Of a stretch of DNA of 64,000 nt, positions 55,314 to 64,000 are shown piece by piece. Position 1 is the stretch's first letter, and each line of letters begins with the position of its first letter. Under the pieces are notes generated by a model, which was not told the DNA's origin, made no database searches, and saw only the letters and a list, made by a program, of their open reading frames with translations. This DNA comes from Sycon ciliatum (taxonomy: Eukaryota; Porifera; Calcarea; Leucosolenida; Sycettidae): NCBI RefSeq assembly GCF_964019385.1, contig NC_088654.1:23219522-23283521 (forward strand), read 5' to 3'. Both the position numbers and the translations under genes were made by a program.

Positions 55314-58055
55314 TTACAATCGGAGCAATTCAATCATCTGGAGAGCACATTCAGGATCATCTACCAGCGGCCGTAGCTCGGACACCAACCTGCTGTTATC
55401 CCCATACTCTGGAGGGAAGCAGAGCACACTAAGCTTGCTACACTGGCGAACAGCCTGTACGAACTGGGCTAGTACACGTCGTTCCTCCGATCTAGGACCA
55501 TACGTGAAGGAATACCCTGTGACATACAGTACTTCCAGGTTCCTGTTAGAATGGAGAATTTCCAGAATGGACGTGAGCGGCACATCAGCACAGTACTCAC
55601 GGTATAACAAGGAAAGTGAAACAAACCGCAAATTCCTACATGAACTCAGCGCTCGGCAGACCAAAGCAAAGCCGTCAGTGCCGACTTTATTCAAATCTAA
55701 ATCCACATGCTCCAGGCTGGACGATGCGGACAAAATGGCTGATGAAAAGACATTACCATCGGTACAGGGATTCCCTTGCAAATTGAGCACACGTACATGT
55801 GTGTAGTGTGCCAAGCCATTAAGAATGCAGCGCATAGCAGTGCTGGGTAACCTACACTCATCAAGGCGCACTTCCTGCACGTCCACACAAAAATGGGTTG
55901 TGAGGAAATGAGCAATGGCATTGCAATCTAACAGGCTGAGGCTCACATAAAGAAAATTCAGAGAAAAGATCTGAGAGAAGAATGAACAATGGCCATTACA
56001 AGATGACGTACCTTGATACTGGCAGTGCTCTAGATAAGCTACTAACAAATCAGCTAGGCAACGGCGTTCTCCCCCGTAAAGTGTAGGAGGCCGTATGGGT
56101 GCGGCAGTAGCAGCCGGGGCAGCTCCAGGTGCTGATGGTGTCGATATCTCCGATGTTGCGCCTGTCATCGCATGCTGCTCACAATGCGATGCGGTCGCGG
56201 GATCCACTTTACGTACAGCCGACAGCAACACCTCTGCACTCGCCTCCGCTGCCTCGTTCTTCCATATGCTTACAAGAGTATCCAGGTACAAGTCGTCCGT
56301 CAACTCCCTGCCTCGCGGCAGAGCATTGTCGACACGCTGACGACCACGGCCTTGCCCGGCGGTGCCAACCAGCAGCTGATCGGCGAGCTCTTTCATCTTT
56401 TCAACTGACAGCGCCGATTTCAGCACCGCATGGATACGGTCCACGTCGTTGCTTTGCTTGGTTGGCTGAGAACGGCTCACAATGTCGTCGAGCAGGCGTG
56501 TATCAGTCTGGCTGCATGCACGTTGCGTACGGTCACGGTTGCAGATTATCCGCCACAGATGCTCCATGATGGCGATTGCTGGCTTTGGAGGCGCGAGCGC
56601 GATCAGGAAACGCCAGAACATAGTCATGTGACCGCTGTAATGGCCGACTCTCCTCACCAGCCACGCAGCGTCGTTCTCGTCGTTCAGCATCTCGCTAGAC
56701 ACGTACCAGGCCGCCAAGAACTCCTGAATGGACAAGTGAGCAAATCGATATTGCCGGTCTTCTGTTGAGCTGGTGCTCTTGTACGCCATCAGCAATCCTA
56801 ATTCAATGGCAACCGCGCTTAGTTCTGCCGAAATGACATCCTCCTCGTTGAATACCATCTTTTGCTGAGCTAGCATAGATAGTGCAAAACCAGATAGCTC
56901 CTTCAGCACTTTAATCTCGTCTGTCTTGATGGCGGAAAGCTTCTTGTAGCGCTTGCCCGTACGCCGTTCCATGACACGGCGGACAAGAGACTCGTACAGT
57001 CCTGTACTGGATTCCGGCAATTTACTACCGTCTCTGTCGTCCATGAACAATTCACAAGCCAGCGCAGCAAACAGAGGTGTACTCATTAGCGACATTGTGC
57101 CCTCTTGTGAGCGGAGCTGCTCCAGCATAGCCTCGCCTTTCACACCGCCCACCACTTTCTTCACGTACGTTTCAACGTTGTCTGGTGAGAATCCAACCAC
57201 CTCCACTTGCTGTTGATACTCTCCACATTGCGACAGGGTATGAGCATCAGTACATGGTCGAGACGTCACCACCACATGCATATCACCACTACGCCTTCTC
57301 AACAGTAGATCATGCATGTATTCACTGCAGTTCTCCAACTTGCACTCATCCAGCCCGTCTAGCACAATGCAAAGACGGGACTGGTTGCTGCGAAAGAACC
57401 GGGACATCTCCAGCAGCTCATCTGTCTCCACATCCAGACTGGAGAATCGACGTGCCAGCAAGTCGCACAAGCTCGTAGCAGCTTGCACCTCGGCACGTCG
57501 TAATTCCACTGCCAATACCAGATCAAACTTTCCACGCCACAGCTCACCTTTAGACCAGAGGTATTCCAGCATGATCAGAAAGATCGTGGATTTGCCACAG
57601 CCAGCGCTACCAAACGCTAGTACATTCTTTTTGTTCGCTTCCACTGGTTTCTTGGCACGCGGCTCCAGTAAACCAGAATCAGCTACCTCATGGGCACAGC
57701 CCGGGCGTGGCGCGGCCCCCTGATTGCAAGACCGCTCGCTGGTAGCGGAGAAAATATCTTCCAGTTCAATGCCACGCTCGGCCGTAGCGACCCTTTGCGG
57801 CTGAGCCTCGGAGAACAATTTCAACTGGCGTGCTCGTTCAGAAGCAGACGAAAAGGACGATGACTCGTTACTGAAAAGTTTGGAAAGTTCGTCCTTTGTC
57901 AGCAACGTCAAGTTGACAAAAATATCTTTCAATGGGATTTTGGCATCGCTGGCAAGGCCACCGCTAATCTGAATACCAGCCTTCTCAACTGCCTTAGCCA
58001 GCAAATCACGGGCAGTTCGGACAGAAGCTGGCAGCTTCTGCTCGTCGGACGCCAT
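55314..58055 (-). CDS. NACHT-LRR (NLR) innate-immune receptor-like protein
   Basis: NLRs are cytosolic sensors that bind ATP through NACHT and oligomerise. One exon; the open frame extends to an ATG at 58097, but I prefer the ATG at 58055 (MASDEQKL, G at +4), giving 913 residues. Counting from 58097: residues 1-115 hold no death-fold domain I can identify, with IELEDIF at 110-116; NACHT starts near 158 with Walker A GSAGCGKST (163-171), Walker B LCIVLDGLDE (242-251) and VVVTSRP (275-281); the winged-helix end is YRFAHLSIQEFLAAWYVS (450-467); a Pro/Ala linker with GRGRQR follows; irregular leucine-rich repeats occupy about 715-870 (VQEVRLDECRL, VRVLNLQGNPC, LEHVDLDLNKV). All ATP-binding residues are present, so it looks functional. 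It stands alone between ribozyme-bearing and palindromic repeats. The missing effector domain may be absent or encoded in upstream exons. Confidence 0.92.
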   Translation of the reverse strand: MASDEQKLPASVRTARDLLAKAVEKAGIQISGGLASDAKIPLKDIFVNLTLLTKDELSKLFSNESSSFSSASERARQLKLFSEAQPQRVATAERGIELEDIFSATSERSCNQGAAPRPGCAHEVADSGLLEPRAKKPVEANKKNVLAFGSAGCGKSTIFLIMLEYLWSKGELWRGKFDLVLAVELRRAEVQAATSLCDLLARRFSSLDVETDELLEMSRFFRSNQSRLCIVLDGLDECKLENCSEYMHDLLLRRRSGDMHVVVTSRPCTDAHTLSQCGEYQQQVEVVGFSPDNVETYVKKVVGGVKGEAMLEQLRSQEGTMSLMSTPLFAALACELFMDDRDGSKLPESSTGLYESLVRRVMERRTGKRYKKLSAIKTDEIKVLKELSGFALSMLAQQKMVFNEEDVISAELSAVAIELGLLMAYKSTSSTEDRQYRFAHLSIQEFLAAWYVSSEMLNDENDAAWLVRRVGHYSGHMTMFWRFLIALAPPKPAIAIMEHLWRIICNRDRTQRACSQTDTRLLDDIVSRSQPTKQSNDVDRIHAVLKSALSVEKMKELADQLLVGTAGQGRGRQRVDNALPRGRELTDDLYLDTLVSIWKNEAAEASAEVLLSAVRKVDPATASHCEQHAMTGATSEISTPSAPGAAPAATAAPIRPPTLYGGERRCLADLLVAYLEHCQYQGTSSCNGHCSFFSQIFSLNFLYVSLSLLDCNAIAHFLTTHFCVDVQEVRLDECRLPSTAMRCILNGLAHYTHVRVLNLQGNPCTDGNVFSSAILSASSSLEHVDLDLNKVGTDGFALVCRALSSCRNLRFVSLSLLYREYCADVPLTSILEILHSNRNLEVLYVTGYSFTYGPRSEERRVLAQFVQAVRQCSKLSVLCFPPEYGDNSRLVSELRPLVDDPECALQMIELLRL

Positions 58056-58459
58056 GGGTCGCGGGCAGATTTGCGTCCAAGTAGCTGCAAGGAGCACCAG
58101 GCAACAACGTCGTGCAAGGAGACGCTACAATTATTTTTTACTTTGCCTGCATGACAGATGATTGTACGAATCCTGGGTGGTCGGTGTGCGAGGAGGTGGT
58201 GACGGTACGTGTATAGCTCAGAACTATCCTCGGACTTTGTAGTTGTTGCGTTGTTTTTCCACCGCTACAAATCATGTATTTTTGAAGTCCTGTGGTACAT
58301 GGTGTATTATGTACCGGTACATGGTGGTGATGGGGGGGGGGGGGGGGGGGCGTAGATCCACAAGAAGAAACCCTTCTCATTACACACTGCACTGTAAAAT
58401 GAGTGAAAAATCTTTTTTTCGAAATATTTATTTCAGTACTGTGCATGTGACAGTGTCTG

Positions 58460-58757
58460 GTGTCACCAAGAGTACATAACCCCCCAGAGTGTGCAACGCC
58501 TGATCCAGCTCTGCATAGGGTCTTGGTCGAGCGGAATCGGATCTTTGCGTCATAATACCGTACACATCTGGGGGGAACCCGGGGAGTCGCGGGTACTCTT
58601 GGATCAAAAACAATGGTGCCCTGCCTCGAGACCGGCCTTGCGCTGGTGTGAAGTGTACGCATGACATCAGAAGATCCGATTCCGCTCGACCAAGACCCTA
58701 CACAGAGCTGGATCGGCGTTGCACACTCTGGGGGGTTATGTACTCTTGGTGTCACCC
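58460..58757. repeat. palindrome with about 85-bp arms upstream of the NLR
   Basis: Arms 58460-58544 and 58671-58757 are reverse complements with a few mismatches (for example ACCAAGAGTACATAACCCCC). It sits 360 bp upstream of the NLR start. No hammerhead core. Confidence 0.85.
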
Positions 58758-58759
58758 GG

Positions 58760-59070
58760 CATGCACTCATCAAGCATTACCTGCTACTGTACCTACACAC
58801 AGACTGGTCACAGTACTACAAGTACAAGACATGATTAATCAATTGTACTAGTACTAGTACTAGTACTGGACCAGACTACGTTACGTAGTACATTATTGTA
58901 GTGACATCTGTGGAGTCGTAAAATTCCGACTCTTGGGTAGAGTCAGACAATCAGTACTGACAGTAAGGGAGTTTTAGCAACTCGTGAACGACGACGAGCG
59001 CGCGCAAGTCATTATCCATTACTAATGGATACGTCGCAACCACTACTTCGTAATGGATATCATTATTATT
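58760..59070. other. unassigned sequence
   Basis: Only short tandem motifs such as (CTAGTA)n at 58847-58866. Confidence 0.45.
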
Positions 59071-60019
59071 ACTTCCTCCGTATACAAAAACTTCGTGACT
59101 TTTTTTTGAAAGCTGCGCACAGCTAAGGAATTGTTCCGTTTGACTTGGAATAACACTCGTGGCATTGTCTAACCTGTTTACAAGCTATATACAAAGAAAA
59201 AGCAACTCAGACGAATAAGATTTAGTTTTTTCAGAGTCTTCGTCGCTCATGTCATCGTCACCTGACGACGCTGACTCCAGATCGCCAATAGTCGCTGCTT
59301 CCGCTCGCATTTCGTTCAGATTCCTGTCACCTGCAGGGATGATCCGACGCTGGACTTTGGCTACGTCCTCTTCATCTCTAGAGCTGTGTACGAATCGGTG
59401 TCGACTATATTCAGTCGTTCCAACCCACGACCTCCATTATGCCGTGAAACGAGTCGTACAAGCACATCCACACGCTTCGCATTTTCTCGCCAGGGTAATC
59501 CTCCCAAGCATTCTACAATGGCTTCGAGGAGGTCCCTGCGATTCCCCTTGGCGACAAAGGAGACGTCTGACTGGAGAGAGGCGAAGAAAGCCAGGCCATC
59601 GACATTCTGATCCTGAGTCTGCGCTGGTTGCACGACGACTGAAATGTTTCATCTTGCCGTCCGAGCGAAACAAATCCTATGTTCTCACGCTGCGTAGATC
59701 TATGGGGCCGCGCACCGCAAGTACGAGCCTGGCCAGTTTCAGGGCAGCGAGTGCCACGTGACTCCGTGTTCCGGCCACGAGCTACACTTCGTCACTGTGT
59801 TAGTTTCGAGCAAGTAGGTGTTAGCTTTTTTTATTTGACTCTTGAGTTTCTGTCGGCAACGTCCTCACACGCCGTGGAGAATCTGTTCAGGATCAACCAA
59901 ACTAACCTCGACATGGACGTGGGTTGTCGATGACAGCCTTTGGCGCCGTTCGTTGAGCAGGTTCTTGCTCAAAAACACCGTTCAAAAAAAGTCACGAAGT
60001 TTTTGTATACGGAGGAAGT
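59071..60019. mobile_element. TIR element of 949 bp bounded by ATT runs
   Basis: ACTTCCTCCGTATACAAAAA starts a terminal repeat of about 40 bp that is mirrored at the right end (TTTTTGTATACGGAGGAAGT). ATT runs abut both ends. Minus-strand frames inside include a 90-codon stretch (LLEAIVECLGGLPWRENAKR) and an acidic DLESASSGDDMSDEDSE segment in another frame; I do not recognise them, but they may be remains of a captured or transposase exon. Confidence 0.7.
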
Positions 60020-60119
60020 ATTATTATTTAAAAAGGCGACGTGGAGACAATAGTCTTAATAATGCAATGAATATAACTAAATGCGCACTCATATCACAAC
60101 CATGGGGACGAATAATGTA

Positions 60120-60155
60120 TTCCAGAACGTTTTCTTGTCACAATTATCAATGGAA
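60120..60155 (-). ncRNA. hammerhead-like motif, inactive core
   Basis: Stem I TTCCA/TGGAA is perfect, stem II TTG-TGA-CAA, GAA, stem III AACGTT and C17 are present. The core is TTGATAA instead of CTGATGA, two changes at conserved bases expected to abolish cleavage. Confidence 0.6.
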
Positions 60156-60664
60156 TTCGTGACTAAAGAGAATGATGAAACTACAATAGGATTTATACAC
60201 TTGGAGTGAAACAGCGAGGATACAAGCATAGTAAGAAAAATAGCACAAACCTAGGAACAATTTGCACAGGTAATAAACTAACTTGTTGTCTAACCCCGTG
60301 TGTCGTGAAAGTTATGATGATTCTTGGTTCAGTGTTGTTCGTTCTGCAAGTAGTTTCAAGCAGTTGAAAGTTCTAGAAGCAGTCTACATTCGCATTCGTG
60401 ATCCAAATCTTTGTAAACAAAAAGAAAATGTCACCGCACTTACGCTATTCCAGTAAATTCGCACTCACACACACTTGCACATGCATGTCCATTGTCACAC
60501 TGCACTTGCAGAATTTCCTATCATTTCTCACCTCACCTATAGTTTATTACCTGTGCAAATTGTTCCTAGGTTTGTGCTATTTTTCTTACTATGCTTGTAT
60601 CCTCACTGTTCCACTCCAAGTGTATAAATCCTATTGTAGTTTCATCATTCTCTTTAGTCACGAA

Positions 60665-60700
60665 TTCCATTGATAATTGTGACAAGAAAACGTTCTGGAA
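60665..60700 (+). ncRNA. hammerhead-like motif, inactive core
   Basis: The same motif as at 60120-60155 in the opposite arm of the palindrome, with the same two core changes, so the changes predate the inversion. Confidence 0.6.
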
Positions 60701-60756
60701 TACATTATTCGTCCCCATGGTTGTGATATGAGTGCGCATTTAGTCATATTCATTGC

Positions 60757-60760
<4 letters not shown>

Positions 60761-60800
<40 letters not shown>
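60761..60800. repeat. (ATT)n microsatellite between two ribozyme elements
   Basis: About 13 ATT units. Similar ATT runs occur at 61880-61912, 62487-62506, 63261-63272 and 63933-63957, each at an element border. Confidence 0.95.
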
Positions 60801-60944
60801 GAAAGGGTTTGCTCCCCACACCGGAGCTCGCGCTATTCCGCCGACTTTACTTGACACTTGACTGACTCACGACTGCCATCCAGAGCACACGAGAAGTCCA
60901 TCGAACCTTCGACTCGGCAAACCTGCAAGAAAGCACCACTCCCT

Positions 60945-60990
60945 GCTCAATACACAGTGTTTCGGGGAATTCACCCCTCATCAGTTGAGC
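60945..60990 (-). ncRNA. hammerhead ribozyme, inverted copy
   Basis: The exact reverse complement of the motif at 61174-61219. Confidence 0.85.
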
Positions 60991-61173
60991 TTGAGTAGGC
61001 TGAGGAAGATTGTGCCTAAAGAGCACCACTCGCGCTGCTATCTGGTGTTCACGAGGTGTTTGTCGCGCTGGAAACGGAGTGTCTCTGTAAGTTTGTATCC
61101 CTGATGATGTTTGTGCCTGGAGAGCACTATATAAGTGGTGCTCTTTAGGCACAATCTTCCTCAGCCTACTCAA

Positions 61174-61219
61174 GCTCAACTGATGAGGGGTGAATTCCCC
61201 GAAACACTGTGTATTGAGC
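61174..61219 (+). ncRNA. hammerhead ribozyme (canonical)
   Basis: GCTCAA, core CTGATGA, stem II GGGG-TGAATT-CCCC, GAA, stem III ACA-CTG-TGT, A17, TTGAGC. Stem I is a perfect 6-bp helix, stem II a perfect GC helix, and every core base is present. Predicted cleavage after 61213. Confidence 0.92.
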
Positions 61220-61650
61220 AGGGAGTGGTGCTTTCTTGCAGGTTTGCCGAGTCGAAGGTTCGATGGACTTCTCGTGTGCTCTGGATGGCAGTCGTGAGTC
61301 AGTCAAGTGTCAAGTAAAGTCGGCGGAATAGCGCGAGCTCCGGTGTGGGGAGCAAACCCTTTCTTACAATCATCGCCGAAGTCGCAACCACTACTTCGTA
61401 CTGTTGTGCCCAGCGCGGGCTTGCGACTAGTTGGTTTGGAGGTGACAGCGTTGCGAATGACCGAGGGTCCTCGACGTCTGCCTCACCGTCCAGGAGCGAC
61501 ACTGACTCGCGCTGCTATCTGGTGTTCACGAGGTGTTTGTCGCGCTGGAAACGGAGTGTCTCTGTAAGTTTGTATCCCTGATGATGTTTGTGCCTGGAGA
61601 GCACTATATAAGTGGTGCTCTTTAGGCACAATCTTCCTCAGCCTACTCAA

Positions 61651-61696
61651 GCTCAACTGATGAGGGGTGAATTCCCCGAAACACTGTGTATTGAGC
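61651..61696 (+). ncRNA. hammerhead ribozyme (canonical), second tandem copy
   Basis: Identical to 61174-61219, displaced by 477 bp. Predicted cleavage after 61690. Confidence 0.92.
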
Positions 61697-61878
61697 AGGG
61701 AGTGGTGCTTTCTTGCAGGTTTGCCGAGTCGAAGGTTCGATGGACTTCTCGTGTGCTCTGGATGGCAGTCGTGAGTCAGTCAAGTGTCAAGTAAAGTCGG
61801 CGGAATAGCGCGAGCTCCGGTGTGGGGAGCAAACCCTTTCTTACAATCATCGCCGAAGTCGCAACCACTACTTCGTAC

Positions 61879-61912
<34 letters not shown>

Positions 61913-62474
61913 GACTGGTTTGAGGGAAAGAGACAAACGGGAAAAGTCTGAAGAAAAAATTGACTGTCACCACCAGGACTCGAACCAGGGACCCTCGCTT
62001 GTAGCCAGCGATGCTCTAACCACTGAGCTATGGTGTAGTCGTCATCCCAGCAGAGGCCGTTCAACATTTTCTTCAGACTTCGTAACTCACACTTCCTGTG
62101 AATCCACACAGGCGGGTGGGACGCAGCCCTCACTGTAACCCACACACTTCACGTACAAACTAGCACGCGGGGAGCCCCAAGTCGTAAAATACTGACTGGT
62201 TTGAGGGAAAGAGACAAACGGGAAAAGTCTGAAGAAAAAATTGACTGTCACCACCAGGACTCGAACCAGGGACCCTCGCTTGTAGCCAGCGATGCTCTAA
62301 CCACTGAGCTATGGTGTAGTTGTCATCCCAGCAGAGGCCGTTCAACATTTTCTTCAGACTTCGTAACTCACACTTCCTGTGAATCCACACAGGCGGGTGG
62401 GACGCAGCCCTCACTGTAACCCACACACTTCACGTACAAACTAGCACGCGGGGAGCCCCAAGTCGTAAAATACT
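61913..62474 (-). mobile_element. tRNA-derived SINE, two tandem copies of 281 bp
   Basis: Copies 61913-62193 and 62194-62474 are almost identical. Each has on the minus strand a tRNA-like head and an unrelated body. A third start (GACTGGTTTGG) follows at 62475 before an ATT run. A decayed relative is at 10831. Confidence 0.85.
61969..62040 (-). tRNA. tRNA-like SINE head
   Basis: A box TAGCTCAGTGGTTAGAGC and B box GGTTCGAGTCC, with anticodon stem TCGCT/AGCGA. Base 33 is G instead of U and the acceptor has mismatches, so it is a SINE promoter and not a working tRNA. The next copy is at 62250-62321. Confidence 0.65.
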
Positions 62475-62556
62475 GACTGGTTTGGTTTTATTATTATTAT
62501 TATTATTCAAAGGATCTGTCGGGGAAGTGAACTGCCTGAAAAGAGAAAAAAACGCC

Positions 62557-62627
62557 AGACCCACCAGGACTCGAACCTGGGACCCTGCTTGTCATGAGCA
62601 ATGCTCTAACCACTGAGCTATGGGACC
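62557..62627 (-). tRNA. tRNA-like SINE head
   Basis: The same 71-base head as at 63110-63180, in reverse; a further identical copy is at 62862-62932. Confidence 0.65.
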
Positions 62628-63109
62628 AGGCTGAACCTAGAAGGCGCTGACAAGTTTTTCACTCCAAAGGCAGCTCACAACACGTGCCACACATACTGAT
62701 GGCACTTGGGTCTTTTTCCCTCCCCCAGGGGACCAACCACGGTCAGTTTCTGGAAACTACCAGAGGTGAAAGAAAGTGATTAAATTTGGAAAGGATTGGG
62801 AGAACTTCAAATTCAAAGGATCTGTCGGGGAAGTGAACTGCCTGAAAAGAGAAAAAACGCCAGACCCACCAGGACTCGAACCTGGGACCCTGCTTGTCAT
62901 GAGCAATGCTCTAACCACTGAGCTATGGGACCAGGCTGAACCTAGAAGGCGCTGACAAGTTTTTCACTCCAAAGGCAGGATTTCCAGAAACTGACCGTGG
63001 TTGGTCCCCTGGGGGAGGGAAAAAGACCCAAGTGCCATCAGTATGTGTGGCACGTGTTGTGAGCTGCCTTTGGAGTGAAAAACTTGTCAGCGCCTTCTAG
63101 GTTCAGCCT

Positions 63110-63180
63110 GGTCCCATAGCTCAGTGGTTAGAGCATTGCTCATGACAAGCAGGGTCCCAGGTTCGAGTCCTGGTGGGTCT
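63110..63180 (+). tRNA. tRNA-like SINE head
   Basis: A 71-base near-complete cloverleaf: acceptor GGTCCCA/TGGGTCT (one mismatch), D arm GCTC/GAGC, anticodon stem TTGCT/AGCAG, T arm CCAGG/CCTGG with TTCGAGT loop. Position 33 is A, not U, so the nominal TGA anticodon would not be presented normally. Its three copies here show it to be a SINE promoter. Confidence 0.65.
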
Positions 63181-63331
63181 GGCGTTTTTTTCTCTTTTCA
63201 GGCAGTTCACTTCCCCGACAGATCCTTTGAATTTGAAGTTCTCCCAATCCTTTCCAAATTATTATTATTATTGCAATGAAAAATATCAATTGTGCACTCA
63301 TAATCATGTATAAACAATTAAAATGAAACAA

Positions 63332-63367
63332 TTCCAGAACGTTTTCGTGTGACCATCATCAGTGGAA
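63332..63367 (-). ncRNA. hammerhead motif with weak stem II
   Basis: TTCCA, intact core CTGATGA, a 9-base stem-II segment (TGGTCACAC) that pairs poorly, GAA, AACGTT and C17, then TGGAA. Stem I is perfect. Confidence 0.6.
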
Positions 63368-63801
63368 CATCGTCACATAGCAAGAATCACTAAAACAACC
63401 AGTTATATAGCTAGAGTAACATGAAAAGAAGCGTGAGAATGCAGCACAGCTAGCGGTTATGCATAACGCGTGTAGTGTGAACCTTTGCAGTGTATCTGAG
63501 AATGGTAGCAGTAGATGAATGTGGCAGCTGTGAGTGCGTGTGAACAAAAACTGGTGAGTGTGTATTATTTAAAAAGTGTGAGTGCTACAACATTTTCTTT
63601 TTGCTTGCATAGAACAGGGTCACGTGTGCGAATATATACAGCTGCCACATTCATCTACTGCTACCATTCTCAGATACACTGCAAAGGTTCACACTGCACG
63701 CGTTATGCATAACCGCTAGCTGTGCTGCATTCTCACGCTTCTTTTCATGTTACTCTAGCTATATAACTGGTTGTTTTAGTGATTCTTGCTATGTGACGAT
63801 G

Positions 63802-63837
63802 TTCCACTGATGATGGTCACACGAAAACGTTCTGGAA
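63802..63837 (+). ncRNA. hammerhead motif with weak stem II
   Basis: The same motif in the other arm, with an identical core and stem I. Confidence 0.6.
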
Positions 63838-64000
63838 TTGTTTCATTTTAATTGTTTATACATGATTATGAGTGCACAATTGATATTTTTCATTGCTATT
63901 TTACGACTGTTGTCTCCTCGTCGGTTATTTAAATTATTATTATTATTATTATTATTCACACATATCCGCCGGATGAGTACGCGTGGACCATGCACCATGG

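Larger units (their letters stand above)
60061..60760. repeat. inverted dimer with degenerate hammerheads
   Basis: Arms 60061-60278 and 60542-60760 are reverse complements of about 218 bp around a 263-bp spacer. Both arms carry one hammerhead-like motif. ATT runs lie outside. The outer ends are homologous to those of the 63273-63932 element (GGAGACAAYAGTC), so they share a family. Confidence 0.88.
60801..61879 (+). mobile_element. retrozyme-like tandem/inverted ribozyme element
   Basis: Inverted arms 60801-61030 and 61134-61363 (230 bp each), followed by a 477-bp-period direct duplication (61031-61402 and 61508-61879). Three hammerheads, one minus and two plus, the latter exactly 477 bp apart, so a 477-nt monomer would be released by self-cleavage. 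(ATT)n on both sides. No protein-coding frame of note. Confidence 0.85.
62507..63260. mobile_element. second tRNA-derived SINE family: direct plus inverted copies
   Basis: A full copy 62507-62800 and a partial one 62812-62975 point to the minus strand; a full copy 62976-63260 points to the plus strand. The full copies are reverse complements, forming a large hairpin. Shared edges GGATCTGTCGGGGAAGTGAA. Flanked by ATT runs. Confidence 0.85.
63273..63932. mobile_element. inverted dimer carrying two hammerhead motifs
   Basis: Arms 63273-63534 and 63639-63898 (about 262 bp) are near-perfect reverse complements. The right side continues to 63932, then (ATT)n. It shares unit sequence with 60061-60760. 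No coding capacity. Confidence 0.88.

Noticed and set aside
55971..56011. A 41-nt GT...AG stretch in the NLR gene resembling a mini-intron
   Set aside because: Reading through keeps the LRR frame, whereas removing 41 bases shifts it and leads to a stop.
61969..63180. Functional tRNA genes
   Set aside because: Position 33 is not U in either type, copies are embedded in SINE units, and flanks repeat with them.

Overview
This is eukaryotic, almost certainly animal, DNA. Apart from one clear single-exon host-type gene, the window is transposon-derived or repetitive. The host gene is a NACHT-LRR (NLR) innate-immune-type protein on the minus strand at 55.3-58.1 kb. The repeat content is APE-type LINEs with microsatellite tails, a restriction-like-endonuclease LINE fragment, hAT, Tc1/mariner, pogo and PIF/Harbinger-type elements, tRNA-derived SINEs, and hammerhead-ribozyme repeats. 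With an NLR present, this combination suits a marine invertebrate such as a sponge or cnidarian. That assignment is inference only; nothing here fixes the species.

Layout. 0-6 kb is mostly unassigned, with a LINE 3' fragment. 6-16.6 kb holds small DNA transposons and the first hammerhead motifs, including a ribozyme-bearing insertion with a 14-bp target duplication inside a pogo-like element, plus an endonuclease-type LINE tail. 18-19.4 kb is a 1.4-kb CT-rich microsatellite. 19.8-22.3 kb has LINE debris and a large inverted repeat. 23.1-24.4 kb is a 1.2-kb near-perfect inverted dimer with a hammerhead ribozyme at its centre. 24.6-27.1 kb is a 5'-truncated LINE with an open reverse transcriptase frame. 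33.5-42 kb is a Russian-doll locus: an older LINE is split exactly at its FADD active-site motif by a younger, nearly full-length LINE whose 932-codon ORF2 is intact. 47.9-49.6 kb is a dead Tc1 transposon with its catalytic Asp changed to Gly. 50.2-54.3 kb is a nest of DNA elements. The NLR gene follows. 58.4-64 kb is a cluster of palindromic units bounded by ATT repeats, many with hammerhead motifs, plus tandem and inverted tRNA-derived SINEs.

Main discovery candidate. I found about ten hammerhead-ribozyme motifs (full or degenerate) in 64 kb, in at least four sequence families. Most sit in inverted-dimer or tandem repeats next to (ATT)n tracts, without any reverse transcriptase of their own. 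Hammerheads are known from Penelope-like elements and from animal 'retrozymes'. The inverted-dimer architecture, the ATT borders and the clean 14-bp target duplication with an empty-site copy in the same window make these good candidates for a poorly described non-autonomous, ribozyme-bearing family.
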